Shown: positions 45,021-54,090, counted from the stretch's first letter. The stretch is 64,000 nucleotides of DNA from JASHPR01 sp963749145 (GCA_963749145.1 CAVVLN010000005.1:1178001-1242000), one strand, 5' to 3'. Made by a program: numbers and translations. Notes: generated by a model from the sequence alone, not told the origin.

Positions 45021-46040
45021 TTACTCGCTGGCATGGCCGGCGGCGTCGGGTTCAGCGACAGCTGCGGGTTCGGCGGCAGCGGCGACGGGGGCAGCGGCAT
45101 TGGCTGGGGCGGGTGGCGCGGTGACGGTGAAATTCACGGAGTTGCTCATCTGACCCATTACCGACACGACAAGCGGGACGACCTTAGGCAGCTCAGTCCA
45201 GCCGACGCCGGTAGCGGGGTCGTCACCGGGCACGGTGAACTGTATGGCGGTGTCCGACAAGCTGCTGACCTTAATCGGCTCACTGTTAAGCATCAGCTGG
45301 CTGCCCGGTTGCGATCCGAGGTTGACGCCCGCGAGCTCGACGGGTTTGCCGACCGGGCCGGTCAGCGGATCCGGTTGGTACAAGGCTGGCGAGCCGAAGG
45401 TCACGAGCTTCTTGCCGAGATAGCCTCCTTGGCTGATGCCCATCAGCACCATGAGGGAAGAATCGATGTTCGGCAAGCCGGCGCTGACATCATTGCTGAC
45501 GATTTGATGAATGACGGTGGTGAGGAAGATGGCGATCGCGATAATCGTGAATCCGACCATCTGAATCTTCGCTAGTTCGGGTACACCGGTGTCATCCTGG
45601 AAGATTCCGCCCGTATCCTTGGGCGCCGCGCCCTGCGCCGCGCCTGGTTTTGTTACCTTGCCAGTCTGGACGTACGCGGCGGTGATTCCCTTGGCGGCAG
45701 CAGCCGTGCCCGTACTGAAGCCGAGAACGGTGAGGAGGTTGACCGGTATCTCGCTGAGCGCCGAGTAATTACCTTGCTCAGCTCGCAGGACCCACAGCGC
45801 GGTGTAGGCGAAGAGGATAACCATGAGCCATAGGAACCACTGGAACTTAGATGTGCTGGCCAAGCCGTCGAATCCCTCGACCACTTTCCTTGGGTTCCAC
45901 TGATGACTGAGAGCTGCCGTTAAGAGGTAAAGCAGCACGAGCAAGCCAAGCCCGCTCAGCACTGCCCCCCACTTCAGCCCAGCCGAGACGTCGGCGGTCT
46001 TTGCGGTCGTCATCGCGACCGCGTGCATAGCCTCGTTCAT
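45021..46040 (-). CDS. Multi-spanning membrane protein with IPT/TIG-like domain
   Basis: A 339-residue integral membrane protein whose ATG overlaps the Mrr-like gene's stop (ATGA), with GAGGAGGGGG upstream. Hydrophobic segments lie near residues 24-45 (AVLSGLGLLVLLYLLTAAL), 67-87 (FLWLMVILFAYTALWVL), 98-122 and 158-181 (MVGFTIIAIAIFLTTVIHQI), and a shorter one around 193-210 containing GISQGGYLGKKL. Residues 215-315 form an IPT/TIG-like beta-sandwich (VGKPVELAGVNLGSQPGSQ, LSDTAIQFTVPGDDP). An Ala/Pro tail ends the protein. I recognise no enzyme motif. Coupling to a nuclease suggests a membrane effector or sensor, but that is inference. Confidence 0.75.
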   Translation of the reverse strand: MNEAMHAVAMTTAKTADVSAGLKWGAVLSGLGLLVLLYLLTAALSHQWNPRKVVEGFDGLASTSKFQWFLWLMVILFAYTALWVLRAEQGNYSALSEIPVNLLTVLGFSTGTAAAAKGITAAYVQTGKVTKPGAAQGAAPKDTGGIFQDDTGVPELAKIQMVGFTIIAIAIFLTTVIHQIVSNDVSAGLPNIDSSLMVLMGISQGGYLGKKLVTFGSPALYQPDPLTGPVGKPVELAGVNLGSQPGSQLMLNSEPIKVSSLSDTAIQFTVPGDDPATGVGWTELPKVVPLVVSVMGQMSNSVNFTVTAPPAPANAAAPVAAAAEPAAVAEPDAAGHASE

Positions 46041-46786
46041 TTTGCCCCCTCCTCGGTGAATGTGCCTGTGGTGATCAGCAAGCCCTTGTCCCCCCGGCCC
46101 GCCATCGCGCCGCGGAAGTCGCGGACTGCGCCTGCGCCTACGCTGCCCCGGTATCTTTTGCACTGGAAGAAGACCGGGAAGCTGACCAAGCCGAGCCGGT
46201 ACACGCCGAGCCCATCGATGCCGCCGTCGCCGCTCTTGCCGGTTACGTTGACAGTGTCAAAGTCAGCTTCGCGCAGTAGCCGCTGGGCGAGCCTCTCGAA
46301 GGCATCCGGTGACATATGCATCAGCTGATCGAGCAGTTGCTCCTTCCATCCCGGCTCTTCGGCCAGCTCTGCCGCGTCGGGATCAGCGTCATTTTGTGGC
46401 CGCGTCTTGCGTTTCTCCCGCAGCACCACAAGGTGGGACTGCCACAGCTCACGGACTCGCTCCCGGCGCTGGCTGTCGCTGCCAGCCGGGTCGGTGACTA
46501 ATGCGGTGCCCTCGTCAGTCAGCGCCCAGATACCCCTGGCGCTGTTCGTCAGCAGGCTCATTCCCTTGAGATAGGAGCGGGCCCACGCGAGCCGGTAGCC
46601 GATCTCGGTTTCTGGCCCGTTGTTGTGCAGCACGGCGTGCTGAGTGTCAGCGAAGCCCTGACGCTTGATGACCGTCTCCACGATCTCACCTATCGACGCC
46701 GACCCGCCCAGCTCAGTCACCGCCTGAAGCGTGGGCCAGAGCAGCTCGTGGTACGGCGGCACGTCAGCTGCAGCCATAGTGGGCAT
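46037..46786 (-). CDS. Mrr-type restriction endonuclease-like protein
   Basis: A 249-residue protein with the Mrr layout. The N-terminal winged-helix domain is LLWPTLQAVTELGGSASIGE, GYRLAWARSYLKGMSLLTNS, RGIWALTDEG. The catalytic PD-(D/E)XK domain follows: LREADFDTVNVTGKSGDGGI (acid), VFFQCKRYRGSVG (QxK), VRDFRGAMAGRGDKGLLITT. Active-site residues are intact. It ends at GTFTEEGAK, some 40-60 residues earlier than usual for Mrr, exactly where the coupled membrane protein begins. Mrr nucleases cut methylated or foreign DNA. No methyltransferase is adjacent, which fits a type IV or other defence role. Confidence 0.87.
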   Translation of the reverse strand: MPTMAAADVPPYHELLWPTLQAVTELGGSASIGEIVETVIKRQGFADTQHAVLHNNGPETEIGYRLAWARSYLKGMSLLTNSARGIWALTDEGTALVTDPAGSDSQRRERVRELWQSHLVVLREKRKTRPQNDADPDAAELAEEPGWKEQLLDQLMHMSPDAFERLAQRLLREADFDTVNVTGKSGDGGIDGLGVYRLGLVSFPVFFQCKRYRGSVGAGAVRDFRGAMAGRGDKGLLITTGTFTEEGAK

Positions 46787-47103
46787 TCCCGCCTACTCCA
46801 ATTCCGGTCTTGCTCCCATCATTGTGACAGCGGCTCCAGTGTGTCATCAGGCACTTGCCGCGCACCCGCTCGCTCGTAGCCGCGATGAGAAACAGCAGCC
46901 CATCGGCGGGTCCTCCTGGGATCCGGTACTAGGAGCAGGAGGCGAGAACATCGCTTCGATCAAGCGCCACGCCGTCGACCTCCCTAGTGCCGGGCACGGG
47001 ATCGGCATGTTGGTTCTTCGTGCCTGTTAGTTCATGAGCGTGCCTGAGTGACTGATTCGCTGATGAGCGCTGCGTGTGGCAGGAGCGCGAGCGTAGCTAT
47101 TTA
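46787..47103. other. Intergenic region upstream of the Mrr-like gene
   Basis: No gene was recognised. The promoter for the Mrr/membrane pair should lie near the 46787 end. Confidence 0.35.
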
Positions 47104-47751
47104 TCAGGCGTCAGGTCTCACGATCGGCGTGTGTCCGGCAGGAAGATCCAGGTCCTTGTCCATCACCCATTGTGCGTGGATCCCGTCTAGGCCACTGACG
47201 CGGTCGGCCAGGGTGAAGTCGATCCTGGGCGTCTGCACCCACAGCTGGGGGATGTCCTGCCACTGGGTCTCCAGGAGCGCAAAGCCGGTGAACAGCGGGG
47301 CGATCTCTTCACGGCGCGCGGGCGGCACGAACTGGAGCAGCAGACGTCCCTGGTAGCCGCACCGCTCGTAGAAGCCCACCGCCTTGCCGATGCTGCCGAG
47401 CGTGAGCTGTCGCACGCCCAGGCTGCGGGCTCCTGATTCCATCGCCGACAGCAGCCTGCGTCCCAGGCCCCTGCCGCGCACAGCGGCAGCCACCGCGAGG
47501 TGATCGACCGTCCCGAGCCCGCCGCCGTCCACATGCCCGAGCACGACGCCAGCGATCCCCTCTGCCTGCCTGGCGGCCAGCATCATCGGCGACTGGCTGG
47601 CCAGCCGGTCGCGGAAGAAGCCGGGGCCGCGCCATCCGGCCTGCAAGGACGGGAAAATCCGCAGGAGGAACCGGCAGGCAAGGTCCAGCTCCTGCGGTGT
47701 CCGGATCGGCCCGATCGTGAACTCGCCCACGACTGGCAATGCTATGAGCAC
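47104..47751 (-). CDS. GNAT-family N-acetyltransferase
   Basis: A 215-residue acetyltransferase. The acetyl-CoA pyrophosphate loop is AVAAAVRGRGLGRRLLSAM (RxxGxG/A), preceded by GVVLGHVDGGGLGTVDHL and followed by LGSIGKAVGFYERCGYQGRL, the last GNAT strand-helix. An N-terminal half of about 60 residues covers PIRTPQELDLACRFLLRIFP. The start is uncertain: GTG 47751 or GTG 47730, neither with a strong ribosome site. Its 5' end abuts the ISAs1-type element, so upstream sequence may have been displaced. The substrate is unknown. Confidence 0.8.
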   Translation of the reverse strand: MLIALPVVGEFTIGPIRTPQELDLACRFLLRIFPSLQAGWRGPGFFRDRLASQSPMMLAARQAEGIAGVVLGHVDGGGLGTVDHLAVAAAVRGRGLGRRLLSAMESGARSLGVRQLTLGSIGKAVGFYERCGYQGRLLLQFVPPARREEIAPLFTGFALLETQWQDIPQLWVQTPRIDFTLADRVSGLDGIHAQWVMDKDLDLPAGHTPIVRPDA

Positions 47752-47775
47752 CGCAACCCGCCGCTGATTGGCGGT

Positions 47776-47840
47776 GATGGCCTTCCGCCGTGATGATCGA
47801 GGTGTCTGACGCCACGACCGAGACGGAACGGAAGGCCATC
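47776..47840. promoter_or_regulatory. 12-bp inverted repeat just before the transposase start
   Basis: GATGGCCTTCCG at 47776-47787 and its exact complement at 47829-47840 enclose 41 bases. The second arm touches the start codon at 47842. It may be part of the IS end or a hairpin limiting transposase translation. Confidence 0.6.
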
Positions 47841-47841
47841 C

Positions 47842-48507
47842 ATGCCAGTGTCGCATGCCCGCGTAACCACCGTGACCAGCGCCGATGACGAGCTGCCCGG
47901 CTTGCTGGAGGTGCTGGCACGGGTCCCGGACCCGCGCAGGAGACGGGGCCGGCGGTACACGCTGGTGTTCCTGCTGGCCGTCGCGGTGGCGTGCGTGCTG
48001 GCCGGGGCGAAGAACTTCCGGGAGATCGGCGACCAGGCTGGCGACCTGCCGCAGGAGGTGCTGGCCCGGCTCGGCGGCAGGCCGCACCCGCTGCTGGGGA
48101 CGATCACCGCGCCGAGCGAGAAGCGGATCCGCACCCTGCTCCAGGAGATCGACGCGGCGACGCTGGATGAGCTGACCGGGGGCTGGCTGCGCGCCCTGGC
48201 GGAGGCCGGGCGGCTGGAGAACCTGCTGCGCGCGATCGCGATCGACGGGAAATGGCTGCGCGGCATCGGCGACGGGCAGCAGGTAAAGCTGTTCGCCGCG
48301 ATGCTGCACGAGCACAAGGTGATCATCGCCCAGCACGCCATCCCCGAGGACACCAGCGAGATCACCCGGGTCAGGGAACTGCTGGACCCGGTAGACCTGA
48401 GCGGCGCCGTCGTCACCGGCGACGCCGCCCACGCCCAGCGCGCCACCGCCGCCTACATCGCAGGGCCCGCGGAGGACGGGGGCCGGGAATCGGATTACTT
48501 CCTGTTG
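47842..48507 (+). pseudogene. ISAs1-family transposase, 5' part
   Basis: About 222 codons of a DDE transposase of the ISAs1/H-repeat type. Family wording is clear: VPDPRRRRGRRYTLVFLLAV, ACVLAGAKNFREIGDQA, AIAIDGKWLRGIGDGQQ (first catalytic Asp), LLDPVDLSGAVVTGDAAHAQ (second Asp), and ESDYFLL, where the family continues VVKANQP. At 48507 the sequence jumps into inserted DNA and the natural continuation is found at 52187. The gene is dead in its present form. Confidence 0.8.
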
Positions 48508-48698
48508 GGTATAGAGCCAGGACCGGGAGATGCCCGGCTGCGGCAGCGATGGAGACGAATGTGACGGGCGCGCCGGCACGGTAGAGTTCGCGCAGTGCCT
48601 GGATCGGCTCTGGCACGGGTGAGCTGGTGCCGGCGGGCTGCGGCGACGGCCAGCGGGGTGGCTGGGTCAGGATGCATCGGCGGCTGCCTCCTGCTCAT
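48508..48698 (-). pseudogene. TnpC-like small DNA-binding protein, frameshifted and cut short
   Basis: From ATG 48698 (overlapping the tnpB stop as ATGA) the frame reads MSRRQPPMHPDPATPLAVAA then RRHQLTRAR. After a shift it continues IQALRELYRAGAPVTFVSIA, then shifts again to GISRSWLYTQQ at the junction. The VTFxxIAxxAGxSRSWLY segment is characteristic of TnpC of Tn554-type transposons. The usual C-terminal coiled coil is missing because ISAs1-derived sequence starts there. Confidence 0.6.
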
Positions 48699-51066
48699 CG
48701 CGTGCCGGCTTCGAGTGCGGTGATGATCTTGTCCGAGGTTCGCGGCGACTTGCTTGTTCATCTCGGCGACGCGGGCGTGCCCGGCGGCTTCGGCGGCGGT
48801 GATGAGCTGCAGGGTGGCTTGCTGCTGGGCATGGTGCTGGGGGAGGAACTCAGCCGTGGTGAGGAACATCGGGCAAGTCAGGCAAGAGTTGGCGTGCGGG
48901 CAGGTTTTCGGACCAGGGCAGCTGGCAGTACCCGTTGGGCAGCGCCTGGGTAGCCCGCGACAGCTGCTGCCTGGCCCAGGCGGCGTCGCCGAGCGGGCCG
49001 TCGGGGCTGATGCTGGACGGGCTGCCCGGCGGCGTTGACCTTACGGGCTTTCTCCCAGTGCTCGCGGATGGTCTTGTCCGACAGCAGGGCATAGTGGGCA
49101 GTCATCTGGGGTGAGTCGTGGTCGAGGATCTTTTGCACGACGTGCTGGGGAACGTCCCGGTTGATCAGCCTTGTCCCGAGGGTGTGTCGCCACTGGTGGG
49201 GGGTCAGGTGCATGGCTGGCCGTGCTCGTCGCGGACGTCGCAGCGAGCCAGCCAGCGGTAGAGCGCGGTGCGGTAGGAGCGGGCCGCTGAACGGGCGGGT
49301 GCCCGTCGATGTTGGCTTTGGTGCCGGGGGAACAGCACCGGGACCGTGCCCGGCCACCGTGCGCGGGTGCGTGCTTGCTGAGCTGTGATCATGCGAGTGC
49401 AGCTCCTCGTCGATGGGGACGAGCGCCTCGCGTTTCATCTTCGTGTTGTAGTACCGCAGGTAGGGTGCGCCCGTCGGGGTCGGTGATCACGCAGTTCGAA
49501 GGCGAGCTCGATGGCGTAGGAGATCCGCAGGCCGCAGCGGATCAGGATGATGGTGATCAGCTGTAGGCCGGGTCGTCCCAGCGGTCCAGGCGGGCGGGGT
49601 CTTCGACCTGGGCCATGACGTGCTCGGCGAGCGAACCGTGGGAGCGGCTCGCGGCGGCCGCGGGTAGTCTTCGCGGAACAGCACCGCCGCTGGCAGGCAG
49701 CGTCCCGCGGTCCCACTGGTGGCGGCGGATGGCGTGCAGGAACATGTTCGAGCTGGCCGATGTGCATGATCCGGTCGCGGACGCCGGGGAGGGCGGCGGA
49801 AAGGTAAGCCAGGTAGCGTTCCAGCACGCTGGCGGTCGATGTCGGCCGAGCTGCGACGATCCCGCGCGAGGGTTTGCAGGAACTGCGCCGAAGCGGGTAG
49901 ATGCGCGTTTACCGCGCTGCAGGCCAGCGACGTGCTGATCCCGGCTGGACAGCCGGCGACCGGGTCCACTGCTTGGCCAGGTCCTTCAGCCAGGGCTGGG
50001 TTATGCGGCCGAAGCGCAAGGTGCGCGTGCGGCTCGCTGATCCCCAGGGACCGCAGCCGCCAGAAGTCACGGGGGTATTCGGCATCCCAGCCGTGCCCGA
50101 GGGCAAGGTCCTCGACCTGCGGCGGTGCGCGTATGCCAGCAGCGCCTGGCGCGCTGCTGTTCGGCGGCGCGGCGAAACTCGCTCTCGCCACTGCCTGAGC
50201 GGAGCGGTCCAGCAGCGACCGCGCCTGCCGCTGGCTGCCAGGAACCGCACGACCCTCATGCGCGACCAGCGGCCGGGCCTTGCCGCCTAGCCTCATCGCG
50301 GCGGCATTGCATCGCGTACTGGATCTCCAGCCGTAAGCTGCGGCCCGAGGCAGCGCAGGTCGATGCTGGACTCGCCTGCAGGCGGTGTGATCACCGGCCG
50401 GTCCGCGCTGCCGGAGGCCGAGCCAGGTGCCGAGCCGCGGTCCGTCAGCGGCGAGGTGCCAGCCGAAAAACTGTCCAGGTCCGGCTTGCCCTGCGAGCGG
50501 CAGCGCTGGCCATGGCCCCCGCACAGTTTCGTGCCGCTATGGGAAACCCGTCCGCACGCGGCTGACACGGCAGACGGCGCCGCCGAAGACGGGATCATCG
50601 GGAGCGAAGACCAGGATGTCGTGGCGGAATTCCGGCCGGACCGCCGCAACCAGCTTTGCCAGCAGGCCCGGATGCGGTCCCGGCATCTGATCCGCGCCAG
50701 CGGCCTGGCCGGGCGCGCTCACCAGATCACCGCCACGTCACGTCGTGGCCGTCAAAGACGGTGGCGGTGATCCAGACCGTCACGCCGCCGCGGCGGGCGG
50801 CGGCGTGCAAGAACACCGTCCCGGCGCTGCTGGGCTGCTGCTCGTCTTGTCCCAGCGCCAGCGCCGCCCGCCAGGCACCGAACACCTCCCGGGCCTGCCC
50901 GGCGCGGGCCAGGCCGGGCACCCGGCCCGCGCACGCACCGGACCCGGCAGGCCGTCCAGGCGATAGCCGGCAGATGCGGGTGCGCGTCCAAGATCCGCGC
51001 CAGCTCGGCGGCGGCCTGCCGCTGCCAGCGGGCACGGTCGTCCTGCGCTGATCTGCCGCAGGTCAC
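48695..51066 (-). pseudogene. TnpB-like tyrosine recombinase, multiply frameshifted
   Basis: Starting with GTG 51066, overlapping the tnpA stop, pieces in all three minus frames build one long recombinase: ARWQRQAAAELARILDAHPH, AEYPRDFWRLRSLGI, ITQPWLKDLAKQW, IIRCGLRISYAIELAF-like (catalytic Arg near 49530), LTPHQWRHTLGTRLINRDVP (HxxR near 49190), and VVQKILDHDSPQMTAHYALL (Tyr). A C-terminal zinc-like block, NGYCQLPW with clustered Cys and CLTCPMFLTTAEFLPQH, and KQVAANL finish it. This long C-terminal extension is typical of Tn554-type TnpB. At least six frame changes make it inactive. Confidence 0.65.
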
Positions 51067-52167
51067 CAGGACACCTCCCGCCCGGTGAACCAGCCGGCCT
51101 TCTCCAGCGCCGCCCGGCGTCCTCGGCCGTCAGGTGCCCGTATACGGCCGACGTCGTGGTCACCGACGAGTGCCCTAGCAGCTTGGAGACGACCTCGACG
51201 GGAACGCCGTCGCGCAGCCACCGGGTGGCCGCCGAATGCCGGAACCAGTGCGGGTCGAAATCGAAGCCGGTCCTCGCCCGCAGCCGCATGACCAGGTCAT
51301 AGGCCGCCGGATACGACCACGCCTGCCCCCGCGGCTGCGCCCAGATATTGATGAAGACGTAGTCGCTATCGATGCTGGCCGTACTCGCCGTGCAGGTAAT
51401 CGGCATACAGCCGGATCAGCTCACCGCCGACCGGGACCGTCCGGCCGCCGGACTTGGCCCGGGCGCCGTTCGCGTTTCCCTCGCCACGACGCTGATCTCC
51501 CGCTCGGCGGCGGCGATGTCCTCATGCCGGAGACCCGAGCGCTTCGCCGGCCCGGCAGCCCTGTCTCGTGCATCAGGGCGAAGAAGAACCGGTCCCGCAG
51601 CCGCGTGCACGCGTCCAGGATCGCCTGCGTCTCGCCGACGGTCAGGATCCGCGGCAGCTTCGCCGGGGCCTTCAGCGAGATCGCACGGCCGCGATACGGC
51701 TTCGCCCTTGCTGACATGGTGCAAGAACGGCTTCCACCCGCCCCGCCCGCCGGTTCTCCACGCGGCCAGCAGGTCACCGACCTCCGCGCCGTTGCGCGCC
51801 TGGTGCGCATAGAACGCGCTGACAGCGGCGAGCTTGCGGTTGACGGTCGCCGCCGCTGACCTGCGCTGCCGCCGACGGCAGCACCGCGACCGCCCCCGAG
51901 CGCCCCGCCGGGGGAAGCTGCAGCCACGCCACGAACTCCCCGACATCTTCCAGCCGGGCCTCGCGCCAGTCCAGGCCCTGGAAGGCTGACGAACTCCCAG
52001 TAATCCTTCAGGTCGTGGGCATAGGCCTTCACCGTGTTCGGCGACCGGCCGATGTCCGTCAGATACGCCAGGAACCGGTCCACCGGGACGACCGGCACGT
52101 CATCGTCCCCGAGCACCGTCCACGACAGTGTCCCCGAGCCTGGGATCGCCACCGCCTGCACGAGCAT
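51063..52167 (-). pseudogene. TnpA-like tyrosine recombinase, frameshifted
   Basis: ATG 52167 has a very good AAGGAGGAG site. The N-terminal SAM-like domain reads VDRFLAYLTDIGRSPNTVKA then YAHDLKDYWEFVS. Later pieces are ATVNRKLAAVSAFYAHQARN, KLPRILTVGETQAILDACTR, FFFALMHETGL with GLRHEDI (first Arg region). The final part is WFRHSAATRWLRDGVPVEVV (HxxR) and LLGHSSVTTTSAVYGHLTAE (His and Tyr). It ends at 51063 with a TGA overlapping the next start. Several single-base shifts interrupt it. Confidence 0.65.
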
Positions 52168-52186
52168 CGTCTCCTCCTTGATCAAC

Positions 52187-52562
52187 GTCGTCAAGGCAAA
52201 CCAGCCGGGCCTGCAGCGCGCCGTCTACGACGCCATCCAGGCCGGCTGCCCGCGCCAGCCGGACCACGTCGAGATCGACTACAGCCACGGCCGGATCATC
52301 AGACGATCCCTGTGGGTCACCGACGCCGCCAGCATGGACTTCCCGCACATCACCCGGGCCGTCCGGATCCGCCGCGACGGCTACGACGCCGCCGGCGCCT
52401 GCTGTCCAAGGAGATCGTGCACGCCGTCACCAGCCTGGACCAAGACCGCGCCGGCCCCGCAGACCTGGCGAAGATCGCCCGCGGCCAGTGGGGTATCGAA
52501 TCGGTCCACTGGCTGCGCGACACCGCATACCGGGAAGATTCCGGCACCGGCTACCGCGGCAG
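52187..52562 (+). pseudogene. ISAs1-family transposase, 3' part
   Basis: The transposase resumes as VVKANQPGLQRAVYDAIQAG, HGRIIRRSLWVTDAASMDF and ITRAVRIRRDGYDAAGA. After one frameshift near 52402 it continues KEIVHAVTSLDQDRAGPADL, RGQWGIESVHWLRDTAYRED, which contains the conserved R-x-HW-x-IE-like catalytic Glu region of ISAs1 transposases. The last 40 or so residues of the family are missing: after YRGSG the frame runs straight into beta-propeller repeats. Confidence 0.75.
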
Positions 52563-53067
52563 CGGGCAAATTGCTTACATCGTTAACGCCGGTTCGGACA
52601 CGGTGACGCCCATCACAGCTGCCACCGAGAAGCCTGGCAAGCCAATCAAGGTAGGGAGTTCCCCCGATGCGATCGTGATCACGCCGGACGGGAAGACCGC
52701 TTACGTCGCGAACTGGGGATCGGACACGGTGACGCCCATCACAACTGCCACCGACAGGGCCGGAAAGCCAATCAAGGTCGGAGTTAAGCCTGTTGCGATC
52801 GCGGTGACCCAAAACGCGAAGAACGTCTACGTCGTGAACTGGGGATCGGACACGGTCACGCCGATCGCCACCCTGACTAACAAGCCCGGCAAGCCGATCA
52901 ACGTGGGCACTACTCCGTGGACGATCGTGATGACCCGCAGCGGAAACACCGCCTACATCGTTAATAACGGCTCGGACAGCGTGACACCGATCGCTACCAC
53001 AACCAACACAGCCGGCCAGGCCATCAACGTAGGCGATGCGCCAGGAGCAATCGCCGTTACACCCTGA
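52563..53067 (+). pseudogene. YVTN beta-propeller repeat fragment
   Basis: In frame with the transposase remnant, four repeats of about 43 residues follow, each with AYxVNxGSDTVTPI and a PxAIxVTPDGK-like turn: IAYIVNAGSDTVTPI, AYVANWGSDTVTPI, VYVVNWGSDTVTPI, AYIVNNGSDSVTPI. The stop is at 53067. Complete YVTN proteins are usually exported and have seven or more blades. The N-terminal signal and first blades are absent, so this is the tail of a gene disrupted by the IS. It might be translated as a fusion if the upstream frame were intact. Confidence 0.75.
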
Positions 53068-53444
53068 CCGGCTAAGGTAACGCCTGTAATCACCGCACCA
53101 GTCGTTGCTCACAGACCTCGTAGTTATGTTCACAATCAAGAAGCTTCTGTTCGTCAGCCGCCTCCTCGCCCGACGTGAGTCGGCGAACGCGGATCAACTA
53201 GGTCAGCGCTGAAATTCAGCGTCTTGGCGGACCTGGACTGCCGTGCAGATCGGCTGGCCGCCAAGTGCCGTGGTGCTCGAAGACCTCGCTGACGGATCAC
53301 CATACGAGACAATGCGAACACCGCAGCGCACGGCGCGTTACATAGCTATATGACAGATCCACAGTCCCCACCGTCATGTAACTTCCGCTCATGCCGCGTT
53401 CCGAGCGGTTGCCAGGAACCGGATCAGGCCTGCCGAGGAATGCC
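53068..53444. other. Intergenic region, one very small frame
   Basis: An ATG at 53126 opens 28 codons (MFTIKKLLFVSRLLARRESA) ending at 53212. It is basic and somewhat AT-rich but has no ribosome site or recognised family. Nothing else is seen. Confidence 0.3.
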
Positions 53445-53870
53445 TCAGGGAACTGTGCCGCGCGGCACAACCCATTGCGTCGCCTGGCCGGTGACCTCCG
53501 TGATGAGGTCGTAATCGCCGTCGTAGTGCAGGACGGTGACGCGTTCTCGTTCGGCCACTGCCGCTATGAGCAAGTCGGGCAGTCCGACCGACCTCATACG
53601 GCCACTTCGCCAGAACGAGGCTTGAACATCGAGCGCTCGCCGCCAGTCCTCATCGTGGGTAGCCAGCCACTCGTAGCCGACATCGCGATCAGCTCGCAGC
53701 TGGTTGAACTCTGCGCTGCTGCGGGTCGCCCATCCGAGCTCGAACTCGATTACTCCGCAGGTAGCTACCACTCCTGCCTCGATCAGCGGCCCAACGGCCG
53801 CCGCGACGGGCGCGTGGTGTAGGCGGGCTAATGCGCTGGTGTCGGCCAGGTAGCTTGCTACCGCTGCCAT
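53445..53870 (-). CDS. vapC: VapC-type PIN-domain toxin
   Basis: A 141-residue PIN ribonuclease. The acidic active-site residues are visible: Asp in SYLADTSALARL (about residue 10), Glu in CGVIEFELGW (about 42), Asp in VGLPDLLIAAVAE (about 98) and Asp in LHYDGDYDLI (about 117). It overlaps the upstream vapB by 13 bases, the usual coupling. PIN toxins of this type cut tRNA or rRNA when freed from antitoxin. Length is typical of the family. Confidence 0.92.
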   Translation of the reverse strand: MAAVASYLADTSALARLHHAPVAAAVGPLIEAGVVATCGVIEFELGWATRSSAEFNQLRADRDVGYEWLATHDEDWRRALDVQASFWRSGRMRSVGLPDLLIAAVAERERVTVLHYDGDYDLITEVTGQATQWVVPRGTVP

Positions 53871-54067
53871 GCGGCCCGCATGATGTCCTCATCTTCAAGA
53901 TCGGGAAGGCGGCGAGAGGTGAATCGTTGCAGGTCCCGGCGCCGGGCCGCCAGCGCCGCAACCTCGCGCAGAGCGGTGTTGACAGTGTCCTTCTTGGTTG
54001 TCGTGCCTAGCTCTCGCTGGGCGGCAGCAAGGTACTGCTCGTCGATCTCGATCAGAGTCTTCGCCAT
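53858..54067 (-). CDS. vapB: VapB-type antitoxin
   Basis: A 69-residue antitoxin starting MAKTLIEIDEQYLAAAQREL, a ribbon-helix-helix-type N-terminus for DNA binding and dimerisation (KKDTVNTALREVAALAARRR). The C-terminal LPDLEDEDIMRAAWQR should wrap the toxin's active site. It overlaps vapC by 13 bases. A perfect GTATATC/GATATAC inverted repeat lies 24 bases upstream of its start and is the likely autoregulatory site. Confidence 0.92.
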   Translation of the reverse strand: MAKTLIEIDEQYLAAAQRELGTTTKKDTVNTALREVAALAARRRDLQRFTSRRLPDLEDEDIMRAAWQR

Positions 54068-54090
54068 GGCCCGCCTCCCCTTCGTCTAGA

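Larger units (their letters stand above)
48508..52186 (-). mobile_element. Decayed Tn554-type element (tnpA-tnpB-tnpC) inserted in an ISAs1 transposase
   Basis: About 3.68 kb of minus-strand sequence separates the two halves of the ISAs1-type transposase. Joining 48507 to 52187 restores the expected Y-F-L-L-V-V-K-A-N-Q reading frame. Inside are two tyrosine recombinases and a small third protein. Their order and overlaps (GTGA between tnpA and tnpB, ATGA between tnpB and tnpC) match Tn554-family elements. All three carry frameshifts. The ends lie unusually close to the genes: 19 bases before tnpA, and within the expected tnpC reading frame. No target duplication or terminal repeat was recognised. 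Confidence 0.7.

Noticed and set aside
49839..50290. Plus-strand frames over the tnpB remnant
   Set aside because: The recombinase motifs, though frameshifted, are on the minus strand and continue across the whole segment.
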